Origin: Didymella arachidicola
Taxonomy: Eukaryota; Ascomycota; Dothideomycetes; Pleosporales; Didymellaceae
Assembly: GCA_016630955.3 (NCBI GenBank)
Contig: CM049998.1
Span: forward strand, 124,001 to 188,000
Direction: 5' to 3'
Length of the DNA stretch: 64,000 bases
Shown here: piece by piece, positions 1-11,326 of the stretch
Layout: each line of letters opens with the position of its first letter
Numbering within the stretch: the stretch's first letter is position 1
Position numbers and translations under genes: made by a program
The notes under the pieces: generated by a model
Told to the model about the DNA's origin: nothing
Database searches by the model: none
Seen by the model: only the letters and a program-made list of their open reading frames with translations

Positions 1-828
1 AACCATGGGCTCTACCTTGATAGAGCTAGAGTGCCTGGAACGTAATAATCGGTACTGTGAACCTTAACCTAGAAGTTGTGATGACGAGCTTCTGGTTGCA
101 CATACGCATCGTTTGACCAGTATTTGGTAGTCTGCGATGACACAGAGGAAGAGGGAATCGAGTAAAGGCCTTCTAAATCGTGGCAAAGATGCTTAAGGTG
201 TCTCCTTCGGCTAGATCAAAATTTTTGTGTTCCAACAGAGTTGATGAGAGGACTGGGCACGGATGGACGAGTCGCAGAAGAATACACGTTCGAGAAGAAA
301 CCGCGGAACTCAATGTTCATTGCAAACCAGGCGGCCAATATAGCGAAGGTTTGCAGGACACTCGGCTGTAAGGTCAACCAGGATGAGCGAGTGCGTCAAT
401 GAATGTACTGATGAGTTAGAAACGATGCTACCGAAGCGGCTTCACGCACGCATCTTCCTCAATGTCTTCACTGTTAGTACACTATGTCGTGCGAAGTCGC
501 TCAAAAAAGGCATGACATCTGTCAGGGCGATAAGAGACGCCGATGTGTGTGAGAATGACTACCTAAGTCTCAACAATGGAGCAGTTGTTGCGAATGTCGG
601 GTTTGAAGAGGATGAAATGCCCTCCGTCGATAAAGACAAGGTAATCCTCCGCAAGGCGATTTTGCTGGGGCGCCGACGGGATCCTTGCATTGAGCGGCTT
701 AGAAACCTGCTCAGGGCCGCCAAATTCTACTTCTGGACTGATCGACTGCCTCCAAGCTTCCGTTGAGAGGTTCCTTGATGGCTATCTGGCACTAAGTATC
801 ACCGTAAAACTGTGCGAGCTATGAAAAT
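1..828. other. Left flank without a recognised gene
   Basis: The longest ATG-initiated frame here, 383-766 on the plus strand, would encode 127 residues with no motif I recognise. Its composition looks like chance coding. The stretch may include the eroded 5' half of the P450 relic that follows, but I could not match any part of it to a P450 N-terminus. Confidence 0.4.
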
Positions 829-1635
829 GATTTGATGTGTTGTGTCGATTTGCTGCGGGCTCGAGAGGAGGAACACTTTCCGGACGAGCTTGCCGCGAAT
901 ACTAGCGGACATGTTCTAGAGGCCGGTTCTAACACCACTTCCTCTACGCTTCTAGGCTGTCAGTAAGATCCATATGTTGCGAAAACTGATCAGTAAACTG
1001 GCCTTACTTCTGCTAGTTGTGCTAGCAATGGTACTGTTCCCATAGATTTTCAAGCTTGCTCAAGAAGAGCTGGACCATGTATACGGCAATTGTCTATGTA
1101 AAATAGTGCGTGCGTCGGATGCCAACCGGCATCCTTGGGGTCCCACATGCGTTGATTCGGGGCGATGACTATATCGGCTGGGATATCAAAAGATGCGGTT
1201 ACGTTGTGGGACGTCTAGGGAGTTCGCATGGACTCAGCTCGTCGTCCTCATCCTCGCCGCTTCTACCATGTTCGATACATGTACGACCGCCAGATGTCTA
1301 TGGAATCAGCCAACAACGCCGATCTGTCCAAATGTGATCACTTCCTCTTCGGTACAGATCGTCGCTTGTGTCAGGGTATGCACATCGCAGGAAGATCATT
1401 ATTCTTCGCCATTGCTCGACTTCTCTGGCCTTCAACTTTTGAGGCTCAACTGCTGCAAGCGGAGTGGGCGAAGATGGAAGGCCTGTTGGATGAGGAAATG
1501 CAATGGAAAGCTCTCCCTGCAGGCCTGGTCTGGAAGAAGTATGAGCCGTGCAGCGCGCTCTGGAGAATGCAGATCTTTAAAGAGCGATCGATAACGATTG
1601 AGCCTGGTAGCCAGTACAAATTCAATGACGTGTAG
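829..1635 (+). pseudogene. Decayed cytochrome P450 (C-terminal half)
   Basis: Translated pieces in shifting frames follow the order of a fungal microsomal P450. They are an I-helix region reading EAGSNTTSST (about 918-947), a damaged intron-like stretch starting GTAAG (963-1025), a J/K-helix piece AQEELDHV (about 1057-1080), a segment RMPTGILGVPHAL (about 1116-1155), the heme-binding loop FGTDRRLCQG (1348-1377), and a tail with EWAKMEGLLDEEMQWK. The expected FxxGxRxCxG heme motif keeps its Cys and Arg but has Asp where Gly is usual. The frame is broken by TAG at 1043-1045, by TAG at 1216-1218 where P450s usually have the Trp of NVW, and by at least one frameshift between about 1190 and 1216. 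The TGG-to-TAG type of change is compatible with repeat-induced point mutation, but one site proves nothing. No intact N-terminal membrane anchor was found. This is a gene relic, not a working enzyme. Confidence 0.8.
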
Positions 1636-2621
1636 GATAGATGTGATGGAGAGAGGTCTGTTAGGGCTACTGGCGAGGAGCTGTCTAGCGTGCGCGCTAA
1701 GCAGACCATCCTTCCTCACGCGCGACACGCTTCCGTAGTTTCCACAGCAGCCGCCACATGCACGAAACAGCAAGAGGAATTTCTAGGGCTCGCAATTCTC
1801 GTTTGCCACACTCTAATAGCTGCAAGATTTCGGGCTCCGGATCCCATGTCGTTAATACCAAAGTAACGACGAAGTGACGTCATATGCGTCTGCGCCGCAT
1901 CCTTCTGTAAACAAAAATATCCCCGAACTGGCCGATTTGAACCCCTTCACGGAGACACGACTCCATCTAGCCAGATCACACTCGGAACAAACCGAATCAG
2001 TAAACATAAAGATGACCGCTAGCCACGTTGGCAACGATCACGGGCTTATCCTTGCGAGTTTCACCGCTTATCGATCGCCCGGAAATCAAGGCAGCGTCAA
2101 TGTCTGGACCCAAACAAAAGTGCATGAATTGCACTTCAACGGTTCTCCGGCACCCGTTTCCCTGCATTAACTACTTGTGTTGACATCTGCATAATCGTTG
2201 GTACATGATACAGCAGTCTGACACCTGCATTTCCCTGCATTAGTTCACCTGCATCACCACGCCGGAAGTTTAACGCCCGCTAGCGACCGTTGTAGATCAC
2301 TCGGCTCTAGCTTCGAGTCGAACTAGTGGGCTCTGTGTATCAGAATGTGTTACCACAACTTTACGCAACAGGTAATCTCATCGCCTGCAAAGTATGCCTT
2401 CGATATACGCTGACATACATGCAGTACGTATAGTCTCCATGAACAAGCAAAAAATCACTAATCCTACCACACCTCAATCAGTGTAGCCAATAAACGTGAA
2501 TGTTCAATACCCAAGCTGATTGTTGAGCAGCAATGGTTGCGGCCACATTGGCGAGTCCCACCACAAACCCTGGACCCTTTGCGAAGCCGCCATCCACCGC
2601 CTGAACGACCTCCGAGGCCCC
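1636..2621. other. Intergenic region
   Basis: Only short frames occur, including 1874-2170, which has no recognisable content. The segment CCCTGCATTA recurs near 2160 and 2234, close to other CCTGCAT words, a minor local repetition. Part of it is presumably the promoter of the gene at 2622. Confidence 0.4.
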
Positions 2622-3176
2622 ATGTCTCCACCTCTATCCCCAGCAATCCCTGACTCCGCCCCAGTGAAGCGCTCAGGCTCAACCCGCCGCTTCTTCTCGC
2701 TCAGCCAAACCATCTCGCGCTCAGCGTCTACCGCCTCGCGCCGGACAATCTCCTCTCCTGATCCCACCGATGCCAATGGCTACTTCTCACCGTCGGAACA
2801 GGGTACTCTGCTCAACTACGCGACTCTCCCTGACCATCAACTGAATGCTGTTCGATGCCAGAATCCGAGCAAGAGGACCCAGATCAGCCGCGAAATGAAT
2901 GTGTGTAAAGACTGCAAGCGATGGATCGGCGATATGCGGAGCATGGTGGAAAGGTACGATAAGACGGGGAGTATCAAAGGGACGAGCGCATTCGAGACGT
3001 TTTTGAGGTGGCAGGATGGGAATGGAGGAAGTGGCCAGGATGGCGATATGACGGTGCGATTAGATGACCACATTGACGGTGTTGTACTTGGGGCTCAGGA
3101 AGCTATCATTTTGGGACATCCGGAGGGCCCGTTGGAGAGTATCAAGGACGCGCGATCATTCGTTTCTTATCGTTGA
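2622..3176 (+). CDS. Hypothetical protein, Ser-rich N-terminus
   Basis: Single-exon frame of 184 residues starting at the first ATG (2622); the frame stays open upstream but only with non-ATG codons. The first 70 residues are rich in Ser, Pro and Arg (PVKRSGSTRRFFSLSQ) and look disordered. The second half is more ordered, with a CxxC pair in MNVCKDCKRWIGDMRSM and an acidic, mixed alpha/beta-looking end (VRLDDHIDGVVLGAQEA). I do not recognise the family. The gene runs towards the minus-strand gene at 3229 with only 52 bp between stop codons. Codon use and the break from low-complexity to ordered sequence make a real gene likely, but no function can be given. Confidence 0.6.
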   Translation: MSPPLSPAIPDSAPVKRSGSTRRFFSLSQTISRSASTASRRTISSPDPTDANGYFSPSEQGTLLNYATLPDHQLNAVRCQNPSKRTQISREMNVCKDCKRWIGDMRSMVERYDKTGSIKGTSAFETFLRWQDGNGGSGQDGDMTVRLDDHIDGVVLGAQEAIILGHPEGPLESIKDARSFVSYR

Positions 3177-3228
3177 GAGATATTGGTCATTGTTTGTCTG
3201 TTTGCAGAAGCGTCAGTTTATAGGCTGT

Positions 3229-3804
3229 TCACCCGCGCTCTCTGAGGGAGGATTTACACCAGTTCCATATCCCACTTCCTTGGCTGCTGTTCCTGTCATC
3301 GCTAGAGGTGCTCTGTTGATCAAGTGATGATACACTGTCATGCCGGCTTGCCCGCCTCTTCTGCCCTCGTTGCTCTACCAGGCCCGTATTCTCTTCGTGT
3401 GGTAGATGGACAGGCGCTATTGCCATACCTGGCCATGCCCAGGTGCCCAAGTGTCTGGGCGAAAATATGGGCTCTTGTTCTCCGCTCTCGTTGTCCTTGC
3501 GGTGCCAAAACCGCCGCTTCTTAGCATTCGACTCCTTTTGTATCTCTCCAGACGTATCCTCCTCGAGCTCGTGTCTCACACTAACAAGCACAGCTTTCCC
3601 AAATTCTTTGGCGATCTTACGATCCATCGTGCACTCAGCACACTCCCGTGCTCGACCGCTCTGACTGCTTTTGATCTTGCGTCTATACTTGCGACATACT
3701 CTTCCTGCGGCTGGCACGTGACATGTGGAGATGTTACAGTATGTCCACTTCACGAAGTGGCTATGCGGACAAGCCGAAAAGTGAGCGTGGACTTCGACGC
3801 ACAT
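3229..3804 (-). CDS. Small Cys/His-rich hypothetical protein
   Basis: Frame of 191 residues, read from ATG at 3804; an upstream in-frame start at 3882 is possible but the Cys/His region begins here. The N-terminus has regularly spaced Cys and His residues (MCVEVHAHFSACPHSHF, then C..C..C, then a CAEC motif near residue 60), a pattern that suggests a small zinc-binding module. It is followed by a basic stretch (CRKYRRKIK), a helical acidic segment, and a Ser/Asp-rich disordered tail. Many small fungal proteins of unknown function start with a similar Cys/His block, which is my only basis for grouping it. It is convergent with the gene ending at 3176. Function unknown. Confidence 0.55.
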   Translation of the reverse strand: MCVEVHAHFSACPHSHFVKWTYCNISTCHVPAAGRVCRKYRRKIKSSQSGRARECAECTMDRKIAKEFGKAVLVSVRHELEEDTSGEIQKESNAKKRRFWHRKDNESGEQEPIFSPRHLGTWAWPGMAIAPVHLPHEENTGLVEQRGQKRRASRHDSVSSLDQQSTSSDDRNSSQGSGIWNWCKSSLRERG

Positions 3805-4351
3805 GACGAACGAAGTGAAGCTGTGATGCGCAGTTGCGGTAGAGATCAGGTCAACAAGTGCTGGCAGGATTGGAAAAGTCACACTTTAAAAGTGGGCTGT
3901 TCTCGTAAAGCTCGCGGTGCGAGATGATTAGTGAAAGGGCCGGGTCACAGCATGTCACGCAAGCAGTGAAAAGCGACCAATGATACAGGGTAGATGTGAT
4001 GACCCTGATGGACGTGAAATGACGAAGAGTGTCCAGTCGATGAATCCTGTTCAGTGCGGTCACAGTGCCATGGGACTTCCCGCTCGCACCAAAAATGTGG
4101 TCGAATGAGAGCGGCCATTGTGAACCCAAATAGCAGCGGCACATCGATCTTAGATTTCCGATGCCGCTTGCATAGTGATGTCTTTACCAGAGGGAATTCG
4201 AGGAAGATCGATGCTCTGTCGCACGACTCGGTCGCCAACGCCCAGCATTTTTGTTGCCGTTTACACCTCATTCCTGGATGTATGACATGCTGAGGGGTCA
4301 TGTCGCTTGTCGTTGAGCAACGTATCAGTGCAGCTTAGATCTGATTACTCC
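3805..4351. other. Intergenic region
   Basis: It lies between the 5' end of the Cys/His-rich gene and the 3' end of the Zn2Cys6 factor. Antisense and sense frames of about 80-118 codons are present but none carries a motif. No repeat was noticed. Confidence 0.4.
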
Positions 4352-6138
4352 TCAATAGTTCCCATCCATGCTCATACTCGATGGATAAGCGGGAGACTGA
4401 TTACCAGTTTTACCCATTCTCACCTTAGCAGAAAAATTCGCAGTTATCGGCGATCCAGAAGGATAAGATGGCTCATAACTTGACGGCGCAGACATCGAAC
4501 GTTCGCCATGCCACTCCTCTCTTTCTTCTTCAGGCGATGACAGCTCGAGCAGTTTCTGCGGGGACCCGGCCGCCATGCCCAGTTGCGTCAGCTTGTCCTG
4601 AAGAATACTGATAACAGCAGGGTTCCCACCGCGAAACGAAGATAAGACTCGTGCGAGAGAATGTATGAGATCTCGTGGACCGATGTCGAAATGGGATTCA
4701 TGATTCATAGATGGCATGATGATCATAACGTCGGCTAGTGAGTTGGCAACATCGAAAAGCTTCGCCTCCTAAACATCGTCAGTATCGTCGCGGCAACCGG
4801 ACAGAATGAAATGCATACCATGCCAGGCCCATGAGCCTCCACGCTCTGCTGGGATAAACTGCTGAGATTCGAAAGGACGTTCTGCGCGACCTGCGCTGGA
4901 AAGGAGAAAGAGAATTCGTTGTCGTTGTTCGTACTGCTGAGGTTGGTAACATTAAGTGCATGCTGCCAGAGGAAGATGCGCATCCACTGCTGGGTCATAG
5001 AGATATCGGCTCGCTGCAACTCGTTTTCGAGACTGAGTGGCGCCTCATCGCTGCTGAGCTGCTGTTGAGCCAGAGCAAGAGCATTTCGTGCTGTGTTGGG
5101 GTCGGCTGTTATCGTGACGTCCAGGATGTTGAAGAGACGGCATAGTTGAATGAATGCCGGCGTGACTGAGCCGTCATTCAGGTTCTCCAGCGGTGGTAGG
5201 TCCGGTGCTCGTTTGAGCGCTGTCGGTACGTCGTGTTGGATGGAGTGGGCCCTTTCAGTAATGAAGAGCAGCCAGTACAGACGCAGGTTCGTCTGCACTT
5301 GCTCGGCTGTCAAGAACTCATAATATGAGGTCTTGTGCAAGCCAATGATGTGTGCTTTGAAAATAGCTTCCCCGAGATATACCGTCGAAGCATTCATGCG
5401 ACCAATGTTGGCAGAGTGGACGTGCAGGAAGAAGCTGCTAAGTATCGAGAAGGCGGTGATATGCTCTAGATGATCTGCTTCGTCGCGCGCACGCCTTGCC
5501 TCGGTCTCGAATACGCAGCTGGACACACGATAGTGCCCCTCAACTGGACTACCAGGCTCAGCATCGATGGAGAACTGACTGACGACAGCAGCGGATATGG
5601 CGGTCGCCAGGCTGTATGCCTCCAGATCGTCCGGATTGGTCAGGAGTTGCGCAGTCAATAATTCAGCATCGACGACGGGCCAGATACCGTAACCTCGTGA
5701 TTGGTAGACGTCCAGGTACTGCGAGATGCAGGATGTCGATATCCGTTGAGGTGGGCTTTGCGTTGTTCGGAACAGCGGGTTCACGTTATCTGGCCATCCC
5801 AGTTGCTCGACTGCGACGTCGCTGATTGGTGGTAGAGTATCGATATAGGGATACTCAGTGGGACTTGGACTGCCAGGGTCGAAGCTTGTCTCGCTGTTGC
5901 TTCTCGAGCCATCTTGACTGCTCTTGCTGCGCTCCTGCAACCTTCTGATAGCCGCCTCGGTCGTCCGTCGAGGACCCTTTGGCCCAGACTTTCCATGCGT
6001 CTTCAAGTAGGTACATTCCCAGCTGGCCGCTTCACACCGAGAACAAGGCTGGTTGCCGTCGCAACGCACTTTCCTGACAGAACAAGGATCGCATGCCCGC
6101 CGCGTTCCCTTACGCGGTGCAGCAGCACTGCTGCTCAT
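4352..6138 (-). CDS. Zn2Cys6 transcription factor, MAL-activator-like
   Basis: Two exons, 6138-4819 and 4768-4352, give 578 residues. The 50-bp intron (donor GTATGC, branch CTGAC, acceptor TAG) is supported because its removal links two open frames in phase. I chose ATG 6138 because the zinc cluster begins 15 residues later; a further upstream in-frame start would only add an Arg-rich leader. The binuclear cluster is C16-x2-C19-x6-C26-x5-C32-x2-C35-x6-C42, followed by a basic linker with GPKGPRR. That linker, and the CTYL just before it, resemble the DNA-binding region of yeast MAL activators (established family knowledge). Residues about 150-450 form the fungal-specific middle homology region. 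The C-terminus is Ser/Pro-rich. By analogy it could regulate maltose or other sugar genes, and a maltase gene lies at 19980-21860, but the target is inferred, not shown. Confidence 0.85.
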
Positions 6139-7748
6139 CTTCGTAGTCCAGCGGAACCCTCTCGCGTGACGTAACAAGCAGCGCTCGCGCTGCACCGGGA
6201 CCCTCCCTTAATTCGTCATAGCACAGCTCGCGGGCAGATCCGCCGTTTCCGTAAGTGTGCAAGAATGTGGGCCAAAGGCAGGTCCACCGGGAGATGCGTC
6301 GGCCAGTGGTAGAAGTGACCGGTATAAGAACGTTGAGCAAATTGTATCACGATAGCGCTCTGTACCTGCACAGAGTGTTTTGCGAAAGGCTTGCAGATGA
6401 CGTTAAAAACGAAAGGTGGAGATGCGGCTACATGTCGGTCGATCCTTCCCTGTTCAAGCTGATCGACGCCAGCGAATGAAAACTATGCGGCCTTACCGGC
6501 CGGCGCCGCTAAACAGGTGACAGGAGCGACAAGTTGTTGGGCGATGCACCCGCCGCCGCAGGTCCATCTGGATCTTCAGCCTCAACCAAAATTCCTACTC
6601 TTGCGGAAACGCTTCTTCAGGCTGCGGTTATTGTACGCAATTGGAGATACGGCGTGGCAGGCGTTGCCCTGCGTCAGACGCTGGCTCATTGGCAAGCCGG
6701 CTTGCAGAGCCTCCATGCGCCGTTCACTATCATGACGCTGGGCTCTGAGACGGGACTCAGAAGTGCCGGGGTGGATGTTGCTTTGGGTGGTGATGAAGCC
6801 GCTCCTCGGAGGGCTTACAATACGTAGCGGTCCTTCCTCGCCGGCAAAGGTTCTTCGACCCCAGCAGTGGGTCGAGCGCACCGGGGATCTCCACATGAAG
6901 CAACATGAAGTGGGACAGGAACGCAGGTATATTGCCTAACGAGTAGTGTTGAGGCGGGCGTTGGAGGCAGTGACAACATATCGGGACCCTGGAGTGCCTG
7001 GCAGCGAATTCGAATGTCGTGGCGTCGAGCTAGGAATGACTAGTGCACGGGTTTGCGTCGGTCCGTTGGAGTCTCAACGATCGCGCTTTACTGAGTACAC
7101 CCTTGGAAAGAAAAGTTGAAATGCTATCAAATACCGCAGGGCGCATTACGAATTTTAGGCTACTGCTGCGACCGCTGCCAGCCTTCATAGGACAAGCGTA
7201 AGTAACTAAAACACTTTCCCAGACTTAGGAACTGCCAACAACGGATATGGCTTCGACATGCGTTAGTAGCGTTACAAATTACCGGTCACAAAGACAAGAT
7301 GCCTTCGTATTCATCTACACAGCCTCCGAACGGTGTAAAATTCAGCCGAATACTTTCGACGCACACTCTATACAGCATACGGGTCTAGGCCAGAGCTCTT
7401 CCGGGCTGGGTCACGTGCCACGCGGGGACGCATATCTCACGTTCACAGGGCCTCGATGTACAGGCTGAATCAATACATAATAGCAGAGATTTTGTACGAA
7501 TCTCAAATTCGCACCCGAAAAGGTTCAACAGGGATTAGCATGTTGTGCGAAGAAAGACTCGTAACTCTTATATTGCGATACTATCGATCATGCTGGAAGC
7601 ACAACTGGTCTCGATCGACGCATAGTCATAAGATTTTATTGGGTTTCCCACTCACCCAAGAACACTTTAATGCGGCCCCAATGAACATCCCTTACATTGG
7701 CGGGGGGATTTCCTTTTTCAACACTTCACCCGTAGCGTACCCCGTAAA
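6139..7748. other. Long intergenic region upstream of the Zn2Cys6 gene
   Basis: About 1.6 kb without a convincing gene. Frames at 6517-6735, 6534-6827 and 6582-6896 overlap on both strands, which is typical of chance openings in GC-rich DNA. A CACGTG core occurs near 7410. The proximal part is presumably the promoter of the Zn2Cys6 factor. Confidence 0.4.
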
Positions 7749-8090
7749 TGCAGTACGACGGCACAGACTTCATCAAGACCTTGTCGACCTGCGATGTCAA
7801 GATGTCAGACTAGAGCCAGTCTGTTCAGGCGCTCTCCGAATGGCCTTGCTGCTGCGGTTGCATGCGTGTGAGTCGAGGCACTATCAAGATCTGAGTGGGG
7901 GTCTCGACCTCCGCCTCGGCGCAACGGACAGCGAAGTGTCAGAAGAACCCAGCTTGCACCACCACCGATGGCCAGTCCGCTGGAGCAGACCAGATGTTGG
8001 TAGGTAATCACAACTGTTCACGCCTAACACGCCTTCTCATACTCAAACGTGACAGTGAGGCCCTCGATGGTGCAAACCGAGCATCCTTGA
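7749..8090 (+). pseudogene. Possible small Cys-rich gene, interrupted
   Basis: Reading from ATG 7749 gives a short segment, then an in-frame TAG (7809-7811), then in the same frame the Cys-rich piece SEWPCCCGC. A first intron of 64-66 bp (donor at 7866 or 7868, acceptor ending 7931) leads to KCQKNPACTTTDGQ. A second intron (8004-8055, donor GTAATC, branch CTAAC, acceptor CAG) leads to a short tail ending in TGA at 8088. The two introns have good signals and the Cys-rich pieces read well together, which favours a real small-protein gene of roughly 75 codons. The TAG and the lack of a clear signal peptide argue that it is broken or misread. No family is recognised. Confidence 0.22.
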
Positions 8091-8879
8091 GACAGAGCAC
8101 AAGCACATCCTTCGCCCACTCCATGAGCTTCATCTCTCACAAATCTCGCAAAGCTGCATGCAACCCAACTGAACTCCCAATGTCTTTCATCTACCAAGGC
8201 ACATCTCAGGGCGTACTCTAATGCCGAACTTGAGCACTCATGCCTGGTAGACGCTCTACAATCTCAAAACACCACTCAACCCGCAACCACTGAGCCTTCT
8301 TACAGAATACGCAGCCACTCCATCTAATCCACCTACTCTCCCCAGAGACCGTCCCACCTCCCAAGCATGCCCGAACACGTACACAAGTATCTAGCCACAT
8401 CCTCCACGTGCACATCACCTCTACGATCGACCTAACGCAAGACCCTGGAGTCCACACAATACATGCCCGGCGTGTGTTGATCAGAGCCTACTCAAATGGC
8501 AATCTCCGTCCAGCTCATTGCAAGATACCAGCGCGACCTGCCAACTTGGATCCATACAACTTGTAGAACGCGTGCTTGCTGGTCTCAGCCTCGGGCGGGA
8601 AGCTTTGACTGAACAATCGGACAGGATGGCAATGGCAGAGAATAAATCCCAGAAGAAGACAGAGCGAGTACTTCGACTGGCTTTCTAATAGTCTGATATG
8701 AGGCAAGGAATTACATCCAACTTAGACCCAGTCACGCCGGTCCAGTGGTTCAGAGAGAATTGAGCATAAATGTAGTCGACTACTTCACGCCATCGAGAAA
8801 CCGGCATCGATGGGGCAAGAAAAGTCATCATTCGTATCAGGGTATCATCCAAGCCTTGAACAATGCCATCTCACGCACC
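8091..8879. other. Intergenic region
   Basis: Only short frames on both strands, none with a motif. It separates the doubtful Cys-rich gene from the 3' end of the membrane-protein gene. Confidence 0.35.
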
Positions 8880-9973
8880 TCACGACGGCCTCGCAGCCTC
8901 AAAGCTATCGCTCTCCCCCCTCCTCACACTGCTAACCACAACATCTTTCTGGATCGTAATGCCGCCATGCCTCCCACTCCGCATAACAACCATCTGAATC
9001 TCATCCTCGCTCCTCCTCATACCACTCCTCGCACTCTGTCCCCCACACCCCCTCGCATCTCCCTCAATCCTCCTCTCATACACGCCAAACCCGCTCTCCT
9101 GCTCACTGCTCCCGGGCAGACTACTTCGCAACTGATTTAAAATCGTAAACTGGGTGCGGAGTTTCACGGCATATACGGCTGCTTTGTAGTATCCATGGAG
9201 AAAGAAGAAGCCAGCGTAGCACAAGCCGATAAGGCTGCAGTCCAGGACGATGATGAAGACGTTGACGCCGATGAGGTGGCGGAGCAGGCGGCGCGTGGTG
9301 CGGGTGTTTGTGCCGAGGAGCGCGACGTTGTGGAGGTGGGAGGCGGTGCAGCGGATGTAGAGTAAGGAGATGAGGGTTTCTTGGAGGAAGAAGGCGGCGA
9401 GTTCGATGCGGTCCCAGACGAGGTTTGCGCGGCCGAGGCGGGCGACCATTGTGGGGTGGCGCTGGGGAGGTCAGTTTGATGATGGGGATAGTGCCGATGA
9501 GTGTACAGCGTGGGATGGAGAAGCAAGCTGGGCTGAGAAAGAGAACGTACTGCGACCAGGCCTAGTACGACGGTGCCTAGACCGAAGATGATAGAGGTGG
9601 TGATGATCATATACAGCACATAGCGTCCTGTCTCGAGGCGCGAGAGTACGAGGTTGAGCCGCGAGTACAACACCACGGACTGCGAGACCACGTATGTGCA
9701 CCAGGTGAGGTGGATGATAACAACAGCACCGTAACTCTCCCAAATCTTGAAGTCGAGGAGGATGATGAAAACAGCATGGATAATGATGCCCCAGGAACAT
9801 GCAAGACAGGACCAGAAATACAGACTCCGGCACGTATTGAGAGTCAACAGACGCACGCTGACTTCGACGCTCAGATACCATGCGATTCCGAGAAATGCTG
9901 CGGCTGTCATGGCCTTGGGAAGCGGCGTAATGTTGTGCGTCGGCAGCGCATCGTTGTCGACTTCAAAGGCCAT
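8880..9973 (-). CDS. DUF7703-type integral membrane protein
   Basis: Two exons, 9973-9551 and 9461-8880, encode 334 residues. The 89-bp intron (donor GTACGT, acceptor CAG) joins the frames in phase after GLVA. The protein has about seven predicted hydrophobic helices: TAAAFLGIAWYLSVEV, the YFWSCLACSWGIIIHAVF segment, the AVVIIHLTWCTYVV segment, YVLYMIITTSIIFGLGTVV, then more in exon 2 (ELAAFFLQETLISLLYI, LIGVNVFIIVLDCSLIGLCYA). The segment SVVLYSRLNLV, and the order of helices, fit the fungal DUF7703 integral membrane family as I know it. The C-terminus is polar, charged and probably cytosolic. Function is unknown in this family. A long antisense frame overlaps the 5' end and was discarded. 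Confidence 0.8.
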
Positions 9974-11326
9974 GGCGATGGATCAATGTGAAAGTGGTCG
10001 CATAGTGTTGCCATGCTCGACCAGTGGGCCGGAACACATATAACCCCCGGATCTCCCCCAAGGGCACAGATAGCACTCTGATAACGGGTGGAGAAGTCAT
10101 GCAAGTGGGTAGCCGTTGTGGAGGCGAGTACGAGCGCAGCCAGTGGGCGAGGCTGCACATCTCGTCGTGCATACAGTGCTTTGCGGTGCAAATCCCATTT
10201 CCAACACACCTTGTGCAATTTACCTACCAAGACGGGCGTAGGAGCACATGTCTGGTAATCGCAGGCGAGCAATGATTTGCTGATCAGGCCGCTCCCTGCA
10301 CTGCGCATCACGTTTGTATGAGCAGAGCGCCACAACGACTCTGCAGTGGCTTTAATTCGACGACTTGCCGAGTTTACGGATTTCCGTTGCTGAAACGGGA
10401 TTATTACCGAAACGTGCCTCAACCACGTAGAACCTGAGCGGCTGGCCGTGAGGTGATCCAGAACCCGAAGAGGCGAATATCGAACAAGAAGCCTGCGAAG
10501 CTGGAGTGTGCTCGTGTGATTCTGAGTCGTCGTAGGAATCCTCACGTGCCAGGATGCGGTCTCAGTGGTAACGTTACCGCTGTGTTGACTTGCTGCTAGC
10601 TTTAACAGCAGCCGGAGCTGCTCTTGAAGCACGCAAATAAGACATGGGATATGTGATGCAGTCTCGAAAAGAGGTGTGGATGATTTCTGCAAGTGCTGCC
10701 GTTCACGCATTGCGCTACTGCAGGTGCAGCCGATTGCGGACCTCGCCGTTAGAGACTGAACGCTGCTCGCGTCGGGACGTCAAGTGTTCATGTTTCTTCA
10801 TTTGCTTGGTGCATGACTTTTGCGGTGGTGTGCGAAGCTCACGGTCATGGAATGTCGACGTTCAATGCTGCTCAGGTTCACGCTTGAAGATGCTTGGAAG
10901 TTTTCAGGAAGCACACGCTGAGATCCTCAAGGTCGACTGCTTCGCACTATTCATGAGCTGCGGAGGGGCTCTGAGCAAAGCGGGGGTAAAGCATAGACGA
11001 TGTACTGCGAAGCTAGAAGACTGAGAATATGGGAAAGAAGGTGGACTTGGAACGAACAACCACCAGGTGCTGCGGAGGATATCGACATATGATTGGTCGA
11101 AAACCACGCACGGGTGCTCCGCAATGTTCGGTGCTGGTAAGCTCTGGTGAGCTCTCCTCAACATCGAGCACCAAAACCAAGCAACACATCCAACACTGTA
11201 CCGTACCCAAGCACGCCCAGTGCCAATTCAATCGCCTCACTCCTGCTCGCACCACTCGTCCATCGTCCCCCAAGCAAGTGCGCAAACCGCCTGGCGCCCA
11301 AACAATCACCAAACCAACCCTCCACA
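9974..11326. other. Divergent intergenic region
   Basis: 1.35 kb between the membrane-protein gene and LSM8, which are transcribed apart. A minus-strand frame at 9907-10710 overlaps the first gene and has no motif. CACGTG occurs near 10544. No repeat was noticed. Confidence 0.4.

Noticed and set aside
829..9973. Secondary-metabolite gene cluster on the left side
   Set aside because: Only a dead P450 and a regulator are present; no polyketide synthase, NRPS or terpene enzyme is visible.
9907..10710. 267-codon minus-strand frame
   Set aside because: Overlaps the 5' end of the better-supported membrane-protein gene and has no recognisable content.
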